A DNA stretch of 32,598 nt from Thiomargarita sp. (GTDB taxonomy: Bacteria > Pseudomonadota > Gammaproteobacteria > Beggiatoales > Beggiatoaceae). Positions 1-8,381 of this stretch are shown here, piece by piece (the first letter of the stretch is position 1; the number at the start of each line of letters is the position of its first letter). The notes beneath the pieces were generated by a model that saw nothing but the letters and a program-made list of their open reading frames with translations, ran no database searches and had not been told where the DNA came from. The position numbers were made by a program, and so were the translations under genes. The stretch spans positions 1-32,598 of the forward strand of contig DYNN01000026.1 of NCBI GenBank assembly GCA_020721045.1, given 5' to 3'.

Positions 1-27
1 TTATTTTTCAGGAGATACAAACAGTTA

Positions 28-55
28 TTTCTTTGCTTATATCGAACTCACGTTA
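28..55. repeat. 28-bp repeat copy, end of a MITE-like element
   Basis: These 28 bases are identical to 24156-24183. In both places the repeat ends a few bases beyond the stop codon of a minus-strand defence-type gene (methyltransferase here, helicase there). Its right end, ATCGAACTCACGTT, is the terminal repeat of the 84-bp element at 24099-24182. The matching left terminus is not seen between here and base 1, so this copy either runs out of the window or is incomplete. Confidence 0.6.
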
Positions 56-64
56 GATTACGTT

Positions 65-1555
65 TTAGCGCGATTCTAGCATATCCAATTGCCCCTTTTC
101 AGACCGCTTTTGATACTGCGAAAACAAGCCTAATTCTTTCGATAGGGCTTTTAGAGATAATTTTTTTAATAGTTGTATCGTAATGGGACGCTTTTCATCC
201 CAAAATATTATGGAATTAAAAAATTCAAGCGCGGGTTCAGAAGTTAATAATTCGTAAATAAATAACGCTTCTTCTTGCGTGCTGAAAGATAAAAAATTAA
301 CTGTATCGTCAAATAATACTGTTTTTCCGTCTAATGTACCGACTAAAGTAAAATTTAAAGTTTTATATAATCCTGAAATAGCAATTTTCCACGGTCTAAA
401 TGAATAATCGCCTACACCAAAAATTGAAAATTCAGGCTTATTTTGATAAATGACACTTTTGCGCTTGGCTAAATACTCTTTATGTTTTATTAAATAATCC
501 CATGTTTTTGGCGCGATTCTCTTAATGATAGCGGTATTTTCTCCGACAAATTTTTGCGGCACAATAACCACTTTTCGATAAACACCAATATCCCCATGTG
601 CAAGGTCAGAACTTTTTAATAAAGGATAAAGATAATCTGTTTCACATTCGATAAATTCACCTAAACCATTTTTATAGCCCCCATTAACGGGTTCTAATTC
701 CATAATTTTTGCGCAATCATGTTTTATTCCAGAACGCCATATATAATGCGATTCTTCTCCTCTTAAATGTCGCCATTTTTCATATAGATAAAGATGACTG
801 ACCATATTACCCTCTCGCTGACCAATAAAGCGGTCGGGTTGTGGCGCGTCTAATGAAGCGTAAACTTGACAATCCACATCACCCGCATCTGTGGTTGCTA
901 CCAATAAACAGGATTCTACGTTAGCAGAAAAATATTTTTTAGTATCAATCAGATAAATAGAGAAAAAAAGACGATGTGTTATATTTTTCCGCAGTCGCTG
1001 CATCACTTTACGCGCAACGGCATATTTACACAAAAAAGCCAGTGTGCCATCTCTTTTGGTAAATAAATGCAGCAGTTGTAATAATATAAATTCTGACACA
1101 TCAAAATTACTGCTTCCCGTAATGGCTTCTATGCCTTTTTGTTGATGAAAATTTGATTTTTCAGGAATATTTTGGCTATTTAAAACACTTAACGCGCTAT
1201 TTGTCACCCAAGGCGGATTCCCAATAATTAAAAGATAGCCTTGTAATGATGCGATAATAGTTGCCCAATCGGTATTAAAAAAATCCGCTTGTTTAATGGT
1301 TACTCGTTTATTATCAGGCAATAATTGCTGACTATTTTTCACATAATCAGGATTAATTTCAAAACCCAAAATAGTGGCATGAGTAAATGCTTGATAAGCA
1401 GCTAAAATAAATGCCCCTTGTCCGCAAGTGGGTTCAATAATAATATCTGGGTTAAGGTGATGATTTTGTTTTAAAATCAAGACAATTTTTTGTGCAAGAG
1501 AAATAGGCGTTTGAAAATCGCCAAATTGGGCTTGATGAATTGATTTTGTAGACAT
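65..1555 (-). CDS. Type II N6-adenine DNA methyltransferase
   Basis: A modification enzyme of about 496 residues that should transfer a methyl group from SAM to adenine N6 and so protect DNA from the adjacent endonuclease. Motif I is EPTCGQGAF (residues 41-49, SAM binding), an acidic FEIN follows in the next strand (about 65-68), and the catalytic motif IV is NPPW (113-116). The C-terminal 300 residues would hold target recognition. The reading frame is open up to 1639, but that start would lie inside the upstream endonuclease gene. The ATG at 1555 (MSTKS) sits 4 bases after the endonuclease stop and just before the family-typical FGDFQTP segment, so I chose it. The two genes form a restriction-modification operon. 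The recognition site cannot be told from sequence. Confidence 0.85.
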   Translation of the reverse strand: MSTKSIHQAQFGDFQTPISLAQKIVLILKQNHHLNPDIIIEPTCGQGAFILAAYQAFTHATILGFEINPDYVKNSQQLLPDNKRVTIKQADFFNTDWATIIASLQGYLLIIGNPPWVTNSALSVLNSQNIPEKSNFHQQKGIEAITGSSNFDVSEFILLQLLHLFTKRDGTLAFLCKYAVARKVMQRLRKNITHRLFFSIYLIDTKKYFSANVESCLLVATTDAGDVDCQVYASLDAPQPDRFIGQREGNMVSHLYLYEKWRHLRGEESHYIWRSGIKHDCAKIMELEPVNGGYKNGLGEFIECETDYLYPLLKSSDLAHGDIGVYRKVVIVPQKFVGENTAIIKRIAPKTWDYLIKHKEYLAKRKSVIYQNKPEFSIFGVGDYSFRPWKIAISGLYKTLNFTLVGTLDGKTVLFDDTVNFLSFSTQEEALFIYELLTSEPALEFFNSIIFWDEKRPITIQLLKKLSLKALSKELGLFSQYQKRSEKGQLDMLESR

Positions 1556-1559
1556 TGAT

Positions 1560-2213
1560 TTAGCGAATTTTAAGCACTCCTGATACAGTGCCAGCGTTTT
1601 GAATGGCGCGGCTGTATTGGAGTCTCCATTGAAGGGCATTTGAAATGGTTAAATAACCTTGATTTGGGGGAGATTGTAGAATTTTATCAGCCAGTTGATC
1701 TGCGCCGATTTCATCTATGGGTAAATTTCTCTCCATAAGGAATGCCATAATATCATCCTTATTTCCATCTCTTGTTAATATATCCAAGATTCCTTTTGTG
1801 GTTTGAAAATCTGCGGTATATTCTTTTTCAATAAAAATAGTATGTTGCATATTTAATTGACTGGTTTTATTGTCGCTATTATCCATTTTATCATAAACAA
1901 AAATAAGCAAATGATAACCAAGACCAAATATTTTTTGAGCCGCAGATTTAAAAGGACAAGAGGATTGTGGTTGTTTAATGCTGGTTACTTTTATATCAAC
2001 TCCCAATTCAGGAAAATCAATTCCAGATGCAGAATTACCGCGTAAATATTCATATTGACTTAAAAGAAAATCAGCAAATTTATGCTCAAGATAAGTGCCT
2101 ACTGCTTTCCCATCGGTTATGCCGTAGAGTGAGGATTCATGGTGCAATGTTTCAATAGCCGCAAATTGTGCAGCAGCTTGATGCAAAAAGGGGATGGTTA
2201 AAATGGGCTTCAT
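1560..2213 (-). CDS. Type II restriction endonuclease (PD-(D/E)XK)
   Basis: A 217-residue protein encoded directly upstream of the adenine methyltransferase on the same strand, the usual layout of a type II system. A PD-(D/E)XK-like core is visible: GID (Asp66), then VDIK (Asp73, Lys75), followed by a hydrophobic strand LLIFVYDK (about 97-104). No helicase or methylase domain is present, so it fits a small homodimeric orthodox endonuclease. I do not recognise the exact family or cut site. The functional call rests on the catalytic-type motif plus the methylase neighbour, and it appears intact. Confidence 0.75.
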   Translation of the reverse strand: MKPILTIPFLHQAAAQFAAIETLHHESSLYGITDGKAVGTYLEHKFADFLLSQYEYLRGNSASGIDFPELGVDIKVTSIKQPQSSCPFKSAAQKIFGLGYHLLIFVYDKMDNSDNKTSQLNMQHTIFIEKEYTADFQTTKGILDILTRDGNKDDIMAFLMERNLPIDEIGADQLADKILQSPPNQGYLTISNALQWRLQYSRAIQNAGTVSGVLKIR

Positions 2214-2325
2214 ATATTTTCAACATTATGATTTGTAAAAAAGAAATCATTATCCAATTTTAAATTCCCGTGTAATAAAATGTACCTCAATAAGAAGCAC
2301 TTTGGTAGGTTTTTTCTATTGCCCC

Positions 2326-2360
2326 CCCTCTTTTCCTTACTAAAGAAAGGAGTTAGAGGG
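2326..2360. terminator. Imperfect hairpin downstream of secA
   Basis: CCCTCT (2326-2331) pairs with AGAGGG (2355-2360), with an inner TCCTT/AAGGA stem. It lies 19 bases past the secA stop. No T-run follows on either strand, so it may be a dispersed palindromic repeat rather than a true intrinsic terminator. Confidence 0.4.
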
Positions 2361-2378
2361 TGATCTCCTAATTTAAAC

Positions 2379-5108
2379 CTAACTTAATTGACCATGACAC
2401 TGTTTGTACTTTTTACCAGAGCCGCAAGGGCAGGGTTCGTTACGTCCCACTTTCTTTTCCGAACGCACAAAAGGCGTATGCGCATTATCTTCCGCTTTAT
2501 CACTTTCATCTTCTTCAGATAAACTATTGGTTTCTGCATGTTGGAATTGCATATGAGTCGGTGTTTGGTGCTGTTGTTCAATTACCTGCGCTTCTGCTTG
2601 TGTTTGAAATTGCACTTTGGAAATAATCTCAATGACACGTAGATCAACAGCATGTAACATTTGGGTAAACATTTCAAAGGCTTCACGCTTAAATTCATGT
2701 TTGGGATTTTTCTGTGCATAACCCCGTAAGTGAATGCCTTGTCGTAGATAATCCATGGCTGCAAGATGTTCTTTCCAAAAAGTGTCAAGTACTTGTAGCA
2801 TAATGTTTTTTTCAAAGATACGCATATTTTGCGCAGAAATTTGAGTTTCTTTTTGCAAATATACTGATTCTAAAGCATTCAGTATTTTTTCTCGTACAGT
2901 TTCTTCATGCAAAGCCTCGTCTTCCTGTAACCATTGCGCAATCGGCAAACGTGTACCGAAAGATTGCTCCAAAGCATTTTCCAGCCCCGGTATGTTCCAC
3001 AATTCATCCAAACTTTTAGGTGGAATATATTGGTCGATGGTTTCGGTAAGAATTTCAAATCGTTTATTTTTAATTGCGTCTTCAATCGATTCCAATTCTA
3101 AGAGATCGTTACGTCTTTCGTAGACAATCCGACGTTGATCATTGGCAACATCATCATATTCAAGCAATTGTTTACGAATATCGAAGTTTCTACCTTCAAC
3201 TTTACGTTGTGCAGTTTCAATGCTGCGACTTACCCAAGGATGTTCAATGGCTTCACCATCGCCCATACCTAATTTTTGCATTAACCCAGCGACGCGATCT
3301 GAGGCAAAAATCCGCATTAAACTGTCTTCTAAAGATAAGTAAAAACGGCTTGAACCCGGATCGCCTTGTCGTCCAGCCCGTCCACGCAATTGGTTATCGA
3401 TTCGTCGTGATTCGTGTCGTTCAGTACCAATAATGTGTAAACCGCCGCTGCTCAATACTTGTGCATGACGTTCTTTCCATTCTGCACGCATTTGTTGGAT
3501 TTGTTCTTCAGTACTTTGATCGCCTAATGCTTTAATTTCAGCTTCAACATTACCGCCTAATACAATATCAGTCCCACGTCCTGCCATGTTAGTTGCAATT
3601 GTTACAGCGCCCGGGCGACCGGCTTGTACGATAATTTCAGCTTCTTTTTCATGCAACTTCGCATTTAATACTTGATGCTTAATCTTTTCTTTTTGCAATA
3701 AGCGAGAAATAATTTCTGAATTTTCAATCGACGTTGTACCCACTAATACTGGCTGTTTTCGTTGTTGGCAATCTTTGATATCCTCTAAAATTGCGTTTAA
3801 TTTCTCTTGTTTCGTTAAGAAAACCAAATCGCCCAAATCTTTACGAATCATGTCTTTGTGGGTAGGGATAACGAGAACTTCTAAATTATAAATACTTTGA
3901 AATTCAAAAGCTTCTGTGTCAGCCGTGCCCGTCATACCCGACAATTTTTTGTATAAACGGAAGAGATTTTGGAAAGTAATTGAAGCCATGGTCTGATTTT
4001 CGTTTTGAATCGGCACATTTTCTTTGGCTTCTAACGCTTGGTGTAAACCTTCTGACCAACGACGCCCCGGCATTGTACGACCGGTAAATTCATCAACAAT
4101 CACAATTTGACTGTCTTTGACGATATAATCCGTATTTTTTTCAAACAAGTGGTGCGCACGCAAAGCGGCATTGACGTGATGCATTAATACGATATTTTTT
4201 GAGTCGTATAAATTTTCCTGCGCATTCAAAATACCGTTTTTAATCAACAACTCTTCAACATGTTGATGTCCTTCATCGCTGAGTAAAACTTGTTTATTCT
4301 TCTCATCAACATAAAAATCCCCGGGTACTTCTTCTTCGTCATCTTTATGAGGCGCTCTTGCTTGTGAAACTAATAGCGGAACCAGTTGATTAACACGTTT
4401 GTAAAGTATTGAATTATCATCCGTTGATCCAGATATAATCAGAGGTGTGCGTGCTTCATCAATCAAAATAGAATCAACTTCATCAACGACAGCAAAATGT
4501 AAATCACGCTGAACCCGATCGGCTGATTTAAAAACCATATTATCGCGCAGATAATCAAAACCAATTTCATTATTAGTGGCATAAGTGATATCTGCTTGAT
4601 AAGCCAGTTGTTTTTCTTCATGGTTCATGCCGGGTACACTCACACCGACAGTCATACCCAAAAAACGATAAATTTGTCCCATCCATTCGGCATCACGGCG
4701 CGCTAAATAATCATTCACAGTGACGATATGTGCGCCTTTACCGGGCAGCGCATTGAGATAAGTGGCTAACGTGGCAACTAAGGTTTTACCTTCACCTGTG
4801 CGCATTTCTGCAATTTTACCTTGATGTAGTGCAATTCCGCCTATCAGTTGTACATCAAAATGACGCATATTTAAAACACGTTTACCTGCTTCACGGACGG
4901 TAGCAAAAGCTTCTGGTAATAGCTCGTCTAGTGATTCGCCTTTATCCAAACGCTGACGAAATTCTACGGTTCTATTTTTTAATTGTTCATCTGTTAAGTC
5001 AATCAGAGAGGTTTCAAATGCATTAATTTGCTCAACAGTTTTGAGCATTCGTTTAATAAGCCGTTGATTACGGCTGCCAAAAATCTTGGTCAGTAGTTTT
5101 GTTATCAT
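2379..5108 (-). CDS. secA: Protein translocase ATPase SecA
   Basis: The motor of Sec protein export, which pushes unfolded preproteins through SecYEG by ATP hydrolysis at the inner membrane. At 909 residues it has the normal proteobacterial length (E. coli 901). Visible landmarks are the Walker A segment [13 protein letters not shown] near residue 103, the DEAD-type box [18 protein letters not shown] near 207, the motor motif [14 protein letters not shown] near 508, the arginine-finger region [20 protein letters not shown], and the C-terminal SEC-C zinc motif [14 protein letters not shown] (SecB/ribosome binding). It is a single-gene unit with about 300 bases of non-coding DNA upstream. It appears complete. 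Confidence 0.98.
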   Translation of the reverse strand: MITKLLTKIFGSRNQRLIKRMLKTVEQINAFETSLIDLTDEQLKNRTVEFRQRLDKGESLDELLPEAFATVREAGKRVLNMRHFDVQLIGGIALHQGKIAEMRTGEGKTLVATLATYLNALPGKGAHIVTVNDYLARRDAEWMGQIYRFLGMTVGVSVPGMNHEEKQLAYQADITYATNNEIGFDYLRDNMVFKSADRVQRDLHFAVVDEVDSILIDEARTPLIISGSTDDNSILYKRVNQLVPLLVSQARAPHKDDEEEVPGDFYVDEKNKQVLLSDEGHQHVEELLIKNGILNAQENLYDSKNIVLMHHVNAALRAHHLFEKNTDYIVKDSQIVIVDEFTGRTMPGRRWSEGLHQALEAKENVPIQNENQTMASITFQNLFRLYKKLSGMTGTADTEAFEFQSIYNLEVLVIPTHKDMIRKDLGDLVFLTKQEKLNAILEDIKDCQQRKQPVLVGTTSIENSEIISRLLQKEKIKHQVLNAKLHEKEAEIIVQAGRPGAVTIATNMAGRGTDIVLGGNVEAEIKALGDQSTEEQIQQMRAEWKERHAQVLSSGGLHIIGTERHESRRIDNQLRGRAGRQGDPGSSRFYLSLEDSLMRIFASDRVAGLMQKLGMGDGEAIEHPWVSRSIETAQRKVEGRNFDIRKQLLEYDDVANDQRRIVYERRNDLLELESIEDAIKNKRFEILTETIDQYIPPKSLDELWNIPGLENALEQSFGTRLPIAQWLQEDEALHEETVREKILNALESVYLQKETQISAQNMRIFEKNIMLQVLDTFWKEHLAAMDYLRQGIHLRGYAQKNPKHEFKREAFEMFTQMLHAVDLRVIEIISKVQFQTQAEAQVIEQQHQTPTHMQFQHAETNSLSEEDESDKAEDNAHTPFVRSEKKVGRNEPCPCGSGKKYKQCHGQLS

Positions 5109-5174
5109 GGGTATGAGGTGTTAAATGTCAGAATAAGGTGTTCAACAAAATTTTTGCTGTAAAAATAAAGCGAC

Positions 5175-5210
5175 TATTTTATCGCAAATGCGCATATTTT
5201 ATCGCAAATG
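5175..5210. repeat. Two tandem 16-bp repeats upstream of secA
   Basis: TATTTTATCGCAAATG occurs twice, separated by 4 bases, in the secA upstream region. It could be a duplicated protein-binding site or simple slippage. There is no further copy nearby, so it is not a CRISPR array. Confidence 0.7.
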
Positions 5211-5366
5211 TTAAATCACATTTTGGTTAAAAATTGAGCGAAATTGAAATCGATCTTGGGATAAATCTATAAAAATCAAACAAGTTGTAGTATCATATTG
5301 TTTATATTGAATATTAATTAGATGGACGATTCAATCAGAATTCATTGTAACAGGAATTGATTAGGG

Positions 5367-5402
5367 CAGGCAAAAGACTACCATTGACTATTACCTTGCC
5401 TG
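5367..5402 (-). terminator. Possible terminator after nrdG
   Basis: CAGGCAA (5367-5373) pairs with TTGCCTG (5396-5402), 13 bases past the nrdG stop. The loop is long (22 bases) and no T-run follows, so this is a weak call. Confidence 0.3.
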
Positions 5403-5414
5403 TTAAGACATTAA

Positions 5415-6083
5415 TTATCTGATAATAGTAAATGGTATAAAATTTTGTACTTTAGACAATAAATCTGCTAGAACGGGTAGATTTTCATATTGAGATATTC
5501 GACAACGTTGTAGAACATACTGGTGCACACCTAATTTTGCCAGTTGTGCGGCTAACGAAAGAATGCTTTCTGTGGTTAAAAAATGAGTATCAATAGTTGT
5601 ACGAAATTCACAGGTAATTCCCGAATTTAGCAGATATTGCGCACTTTTTAAAGCAAGTTCTCCACTTTTTGGTATACCAGTGATTTTTTCATAGTCAGTA
5701 AAATGTGCTTTAATATCAAAACCTACCCAATCAAGATAAGGTAATAGTGAAACAAAATTATCTGGTTGAATGCCTGCTGTGTGTAATCCAATTTTAAATC
5801 CTAAACTTCGTACTTCTGATATTGCGGTTAATAGATTTTTTTGTAATGTTGGTTCGCCACCACTAAAAACAACAGCATCCAGTAAGCCACGTCTTGTTTC
5901 TAAAAATTGAAGTATATGCTGCCAACTATATGTTTCTGCTTTAAAATCTAATAGTGACGTATTATGACAGTAATGACAACGCCACGCACAACCTTGACAA
6001 AAAACAACTGCTGCTAAATGGTCAGGAAAATCTATTGTTGTAAACGGAGTAAATCCTCCTACAACAATCGTTTTCTTTAACAC
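5415..6083 (-). CDS. nrdG: Anaerobic RNR activase NrdG (radical SAM)
   Basis: A radical-SAM enzyme of 222 residues that uses a 4Fe-4S cluster and SAM to place the glycyl radical on the class III ribonucleotide reductase. The cluster ligands are in CQGCAWRCHYC (Cys32, Cys36 and Cys39 form CX3CX2C; Cys29 is extra), and the SAM-binding SGGEPT motif lies near residue 75. The start is a GTG at 6083 that overlaps the stop of the small glycyl-radical ORF by 7 bases, so the two should be translationally coupled. It is larger than E. coli NrdG (154 residues) and resembles the longer type annotated in many non-enteric bacteria. Its substrate here would be Gly27 of that small protein rather than the C-terminus of NrdD. 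Confidence 0.92.
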   Translation of the reverse strand: MLKKTIVVGGFTPFTTIDFPDHLAAVVFCQGCAWRCHYCHNTSLLDFKAETYSWQHILQFLETRRGLLDAVVFSGGEPTLQKNLLTAISEVRSLGFKIGLHTAGIQPDNFVSLLPYLDWVGFDIKAHFTDYEKITGIPKSGELALKSAQYLLNSGITCEFRTTIDTHFLTTESILSLAAQLAKLGVHQYVLQRCRISQYENLPVLADLLSKVQNFIPFTIIR

Positions 6084-6244
6084 AAGCGAACTTCTTGAAA
6101 ATGAACACGTTCTTCATGTTCCCCTTGTTTTCCCGGATTAAAAGTGTCTACAGGTCGATGGTATCCCATCACACGAGTCCATATTTCACAAGGTTGACGT
6201 TCTTCGTCAGTGAGTTGAATGTGATTTTTTAATTCATTTGACAT
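6077..6244 (-). CDS. Separate glycyl-radical domain of class III RNR (55 aa)
   Basis: A short ORF of 55 residues that carries the part NrdD lacks. CEIWTRVMGYHRPV (residues 19-32) followed by FNPGKQ (35-40) matches the glycyl-radical loop at the C-terminus of ordinary NrdD proteins, with Gly27 of RVMGY as the radical site. It starts at an ATG inside the last codons of nrdD, in a different frame, with 16 bases of overlap. AGGAA stands just ahead of this ATG as a ribosome-binding site. Its stop overlaps the GTG of nrdG. The fusion point fits: NrdD ends right after its zinc site, where the glycyl domain would normally continue. It presumably docks onto NrdD in trans and is activated by NrdG. I saw no slippery heptamer that would argue for frameshifting. 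Confidence 0.82.
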   Translation of the reverse strand: MSNELKNHIQLTDEERQPCEIWTRVMGYHRPVDTFNPGKQGEHEERVHFQEVRLC

Positions 6245-7929
6245 AATTTTTCCTGTTGTTTTTGTGTTAAACGTTCTTCATCACAATGTGGACAAAAACG
6301 GTGTTCTCCCGCTAAGTATCCATGCGTAGGGCAAAGAGAGAAGGTTGGAGTGATTGTGATATAAGGTAAATTGGAGTGTTCTAATACGCGACGTACCAAT
6401 GTTTTACAGGCTTGAGTACTGGAAATTTGCTCGCTCATGTATAAATGCAATACTGTGCCACCTGTATAACGTTTTTGTAATTCATTTTGATAAATAATGG
6501 CTTCAAAGGGATCGTCGGTAAAACCAACTGGTAGTTGTGAAGAATTGGTATAATAAGGTCGTTCCGTAGTGCCAGCTTGTAAAATAGATGGATATCGCTT
6601 TTTGTCTTCTTTAGCAAAACGGTAAGTTGCTCCTTCTGCTGGCGTGGCTTCTAAGTTGTAAAGATGTCCAGTTTCTTCTTGGAATTTAATTATTTGCTCT
6701 CTAATATGATCTAATAAACGTAAAGCAAAATTTTGTCCGTATTCCGTTGTAATATTGTGAGTATCTTGGGTAAAATTGCGTATCATTTCATTAATCCCAT
6801 TGACGCCCAACGTAGAAAAGTGATTACGCAACGTGCCTAAATACCGTTTAGTGTAAGGGAATAATCCAGCTTCTAGATAATGCTGAATGGTTTGTCGTTT
6901 AATTTCTAAACTTTGCTTACCTAATGTTAATAGTTTATCTAATTGTTGGTACAATCCTTTTTCATCATTTTGGTAAACATAGCCTAGACGCGCACAATTA
7001 ATCGTCACTACACCAATTGAGCCGGTTTGTTCAGCCGAACCGAACAAGCCATTTCCGCGCTTTAATAATTCTCTTAAATCTAGTTGTAAGCGACAACACA
7101 TACTTCTAACCATATGAGGTTTTAATTCGGAATTAATAAAATTTTGGAAATACGGTAATCCAAATTTGGCAGTCAGATTGAATAATAAATCTGCGTTAGG
7201 CGTGTCCCATAGAAAATCTGGAGTGATATTGTAAGTGGGAATAGGAAAGGAAAATATACGCCCTTTAGCATCTCCAGCTAACATAATTTCTAGGTAAGCA
7301 CGATTTATCATGTCTATTTCTGTTTGCAAATCACCATAGGTAAATGGCATTTCAACGCCTGCAATGATTGGCACTTGTTGCCGCAAATCTTCAGGACACA
7401 CCCAATCGAAAGTGACATTGGTAAAAGGTGATTGCGAACCCCAACGCGAAGGAACATTTAAATTGTAAATAAACTCTTGAATTGATTGCTTAACTTCTGC
7501 TAAAGATAAAGCGTCTTTTCGTATATAAGGTGCTAAATAAGTATCAAAAGAACTAAACGCTTGAGCACCTGCCCATTCATTTTGTAACGTGCCTAAAAAA
7601 TTGACCATTTGCCCAATGGCACTTTGTAAGTGTTTAGGCGGCGTTGCTTCTATTCGATTTGTAATTCCATTAAATCCTTCCATCAATAACTGACGTAGTG
7701 ACCAACCGGCGCAATATCCACTGAACATATCTAAATCGTGAATATGAAAGTCACCTTGACGATGCGCTTGATTAATTTCAGCAGAATAAATATAGTCTAA
7801 CCAATAATTTGCAATAGCTTTACCTGCCACATTCAAAATTAATCCGCCGAGCGAATAGCCTTGATTTGCATTGGCTTTGACTCGCCAGTCAGTTTTAGTT
7901 AAATATTCTTCTACAGAGAGTTGATTCAT
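6229..7929 (-). CDS. nrdD: Anaerobic ribonucleoside-triphosphate reductase, catalytic part, without glycyl loop
   Basis: The 10-stranded barrel of class III ribonucleotide reductase (566 residues against 712 in E. coli), which makes dNTPs without oxygen. The N-terminal ATP-cone regulatory domain is absent: the protein begins directly with the catalytic part. The active-site region MCCRLQLDLRELLK carries Cys278/Cys279 on the finger loop, and GSIGVVTINCARLGY follows. The C-terminal metal site is CPTH (Cys533, His536) with CPHC (Cys546, Cys549). The chain stops 17 residues later without the RVxGY glycyl-radical motif, which is encoded by the overlapping ORF at 6077-6244. The gene order nrdD, glycyl domain, nrdG is a tight operon. 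Lack of the ATP-cone implies no dATP off-switch of the usual kind. Confidence 0.95.
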   Translation of the reverse strand: MNQLSVEEYLTKTDWRVKANANQGYSLGGLILNVAGKAIANYWLDYIYSAEINQAHRQGDFHIHDLDMFSGYCAGWSLRQLLMEGFNGITNRIEATPPKHLQSAIGQMVNFLGTLQNEWAGAQAFSSFDTYLAPYIRKDALSLAEVKQSIQEFIYNLNVPSRWGSQSPFTNVTFDWVCPEDLRQQVPIIAGVEMPFTYGDLQTEIDMINRAYLEIMLAGDAKGRIFSFPIPTYNITPDFLWDTPNADLLFNLTAKFGLPYFQNFINSELKPHMVRSMCCRLQLDLRELLKRGNGLFGSAEQTGSIGVVTINCARLGYVYQNDEKGLYQQLDKLLTLGKQSLEIKRQTIQHYLEAGLFPYTKRYLGTLRNHFSTLGVNGINEMIRNFTQDTHNITTEYGQNFALRLLDHIREQIIKFQEETGHLYNLEATPAEGATYRFAKEDKKRYPSILQAGTTERPYYTNSSQLPVGFTDDPFEAIIYQNELQKRYTGGTVLHLYMSEQISSTQACKTLVRRVLEHSNLPYITITPTFSLCPTHGYLAGEHRFCPHCDEERLTQKQQEKLCQMN

Positions 7930-8381
7930 TTTTATAGATAAATTTCTTGATTATTAATGTCAACAATATAAAACGAAAAAATATATTTGTCAACGATAAC
8001 AATATTTTTTATTATCAATAAGTTAAATTATAATTAATGGAAGATTATTGAATAAACTATATTTTTATATAAAAGCATTTAAATTATTAATTTTATTGCT
8101 TTCGTTATAACAGATTAAATTCAATAACAAATAATTGTTTAATTAAATTAACTTATTAATATATATAATAAAATTAACAAAATGATCTACTAAGACATAA
8201 AATATATTATTTTTTAATAAATTTTCTACATAGTAACATTATATTTTTCATTTCGCCTAAAATTAAAGCTAATTACAAAATTATTTTATAGATTTGATCT
8301 AAATCAAGTCTATTTATTGAAAATTTTGCTTAACTGAACCAATTTATTATATTTAATGCCGTTAAGCAGAAGGAATATTTT
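7930..8381. other. AT-rich divergent control region nrdD / ubiU
   Basis: 452 bases of very AT-rich DNA between the diverging nrdD and ubiU genes. It must contain both promoters. A perfect FNR operator lies at 8294-8307. Nearer to nrdD there are only weak half-sites, such as TTGAT at 7947-7951, and an AAATATATTT palindrome that vaguely recalls an NrdR box. Neither is good enough to call. No RNA gene or small ORF stands out. Confidence 0.6.
8294..8307 (+). promoter_or_regulatory. Perfect FNR/ANR box upstream of ubiU
   Basis: TTGATCTAAATCAA matches the FNR consensus TTGAT-N4-ATCAA at all ten fixed positions. Its centre is at 8300.5. A class II start 41.5 bases downstream (about 8342) would put TTAACT (8330-8335) at the -10 position, with TG just ahead of it as an extended -10. 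The ubiU ATG is 40 bases further on. It implies oxygen-sensing activation of ubiUV, and it could also act on the divergent nrdD. Confidence 0.85.

Larger units (their letters stand above)
5109..5414. other. Non-coding region between secA and nrdG
   Basis: 306 bases without a gene, so it must carry the secA promoter. It holds a tandem duplication of TATTTTATCGCAAATG (5175-5190 and 5195-5210, 20-bp period) about 65-100 bases upstream of secA, and a hairpin near nrdG at 5367-5402. I found no RNA gene in it. A translated regulator like secM does not stand out. Confidence 0.5.

Noticed and set aside
3074-3433. 119-aa plus-strand ORF inside secA
   Set aside because: Antisense shadow of conserved secA coding sequence with no ribosome-binding site or recognisable domain.
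5175-5210. Mini CRISPR array
   Set aside because: Only two 16-bp units separated by 4 bases; far too short in repeat and spacer. No array was found anywhere in the window.
6229-6265. Programmed frameshift joining nrdD to the glycyl-radical ORF
   Set aside because: No XXXYYYZ heptamer in the correct phase was seen, and the small ORF has its own ATG with AGGAA ahead; independent initiation explains it better.
7947-8003. FNR or NrdR boxes directly upstream of nrdD
   Set aside because: Only half-sites or several mismatches in very AT-rich DNA; the clear FNR site is at 8294-8307.
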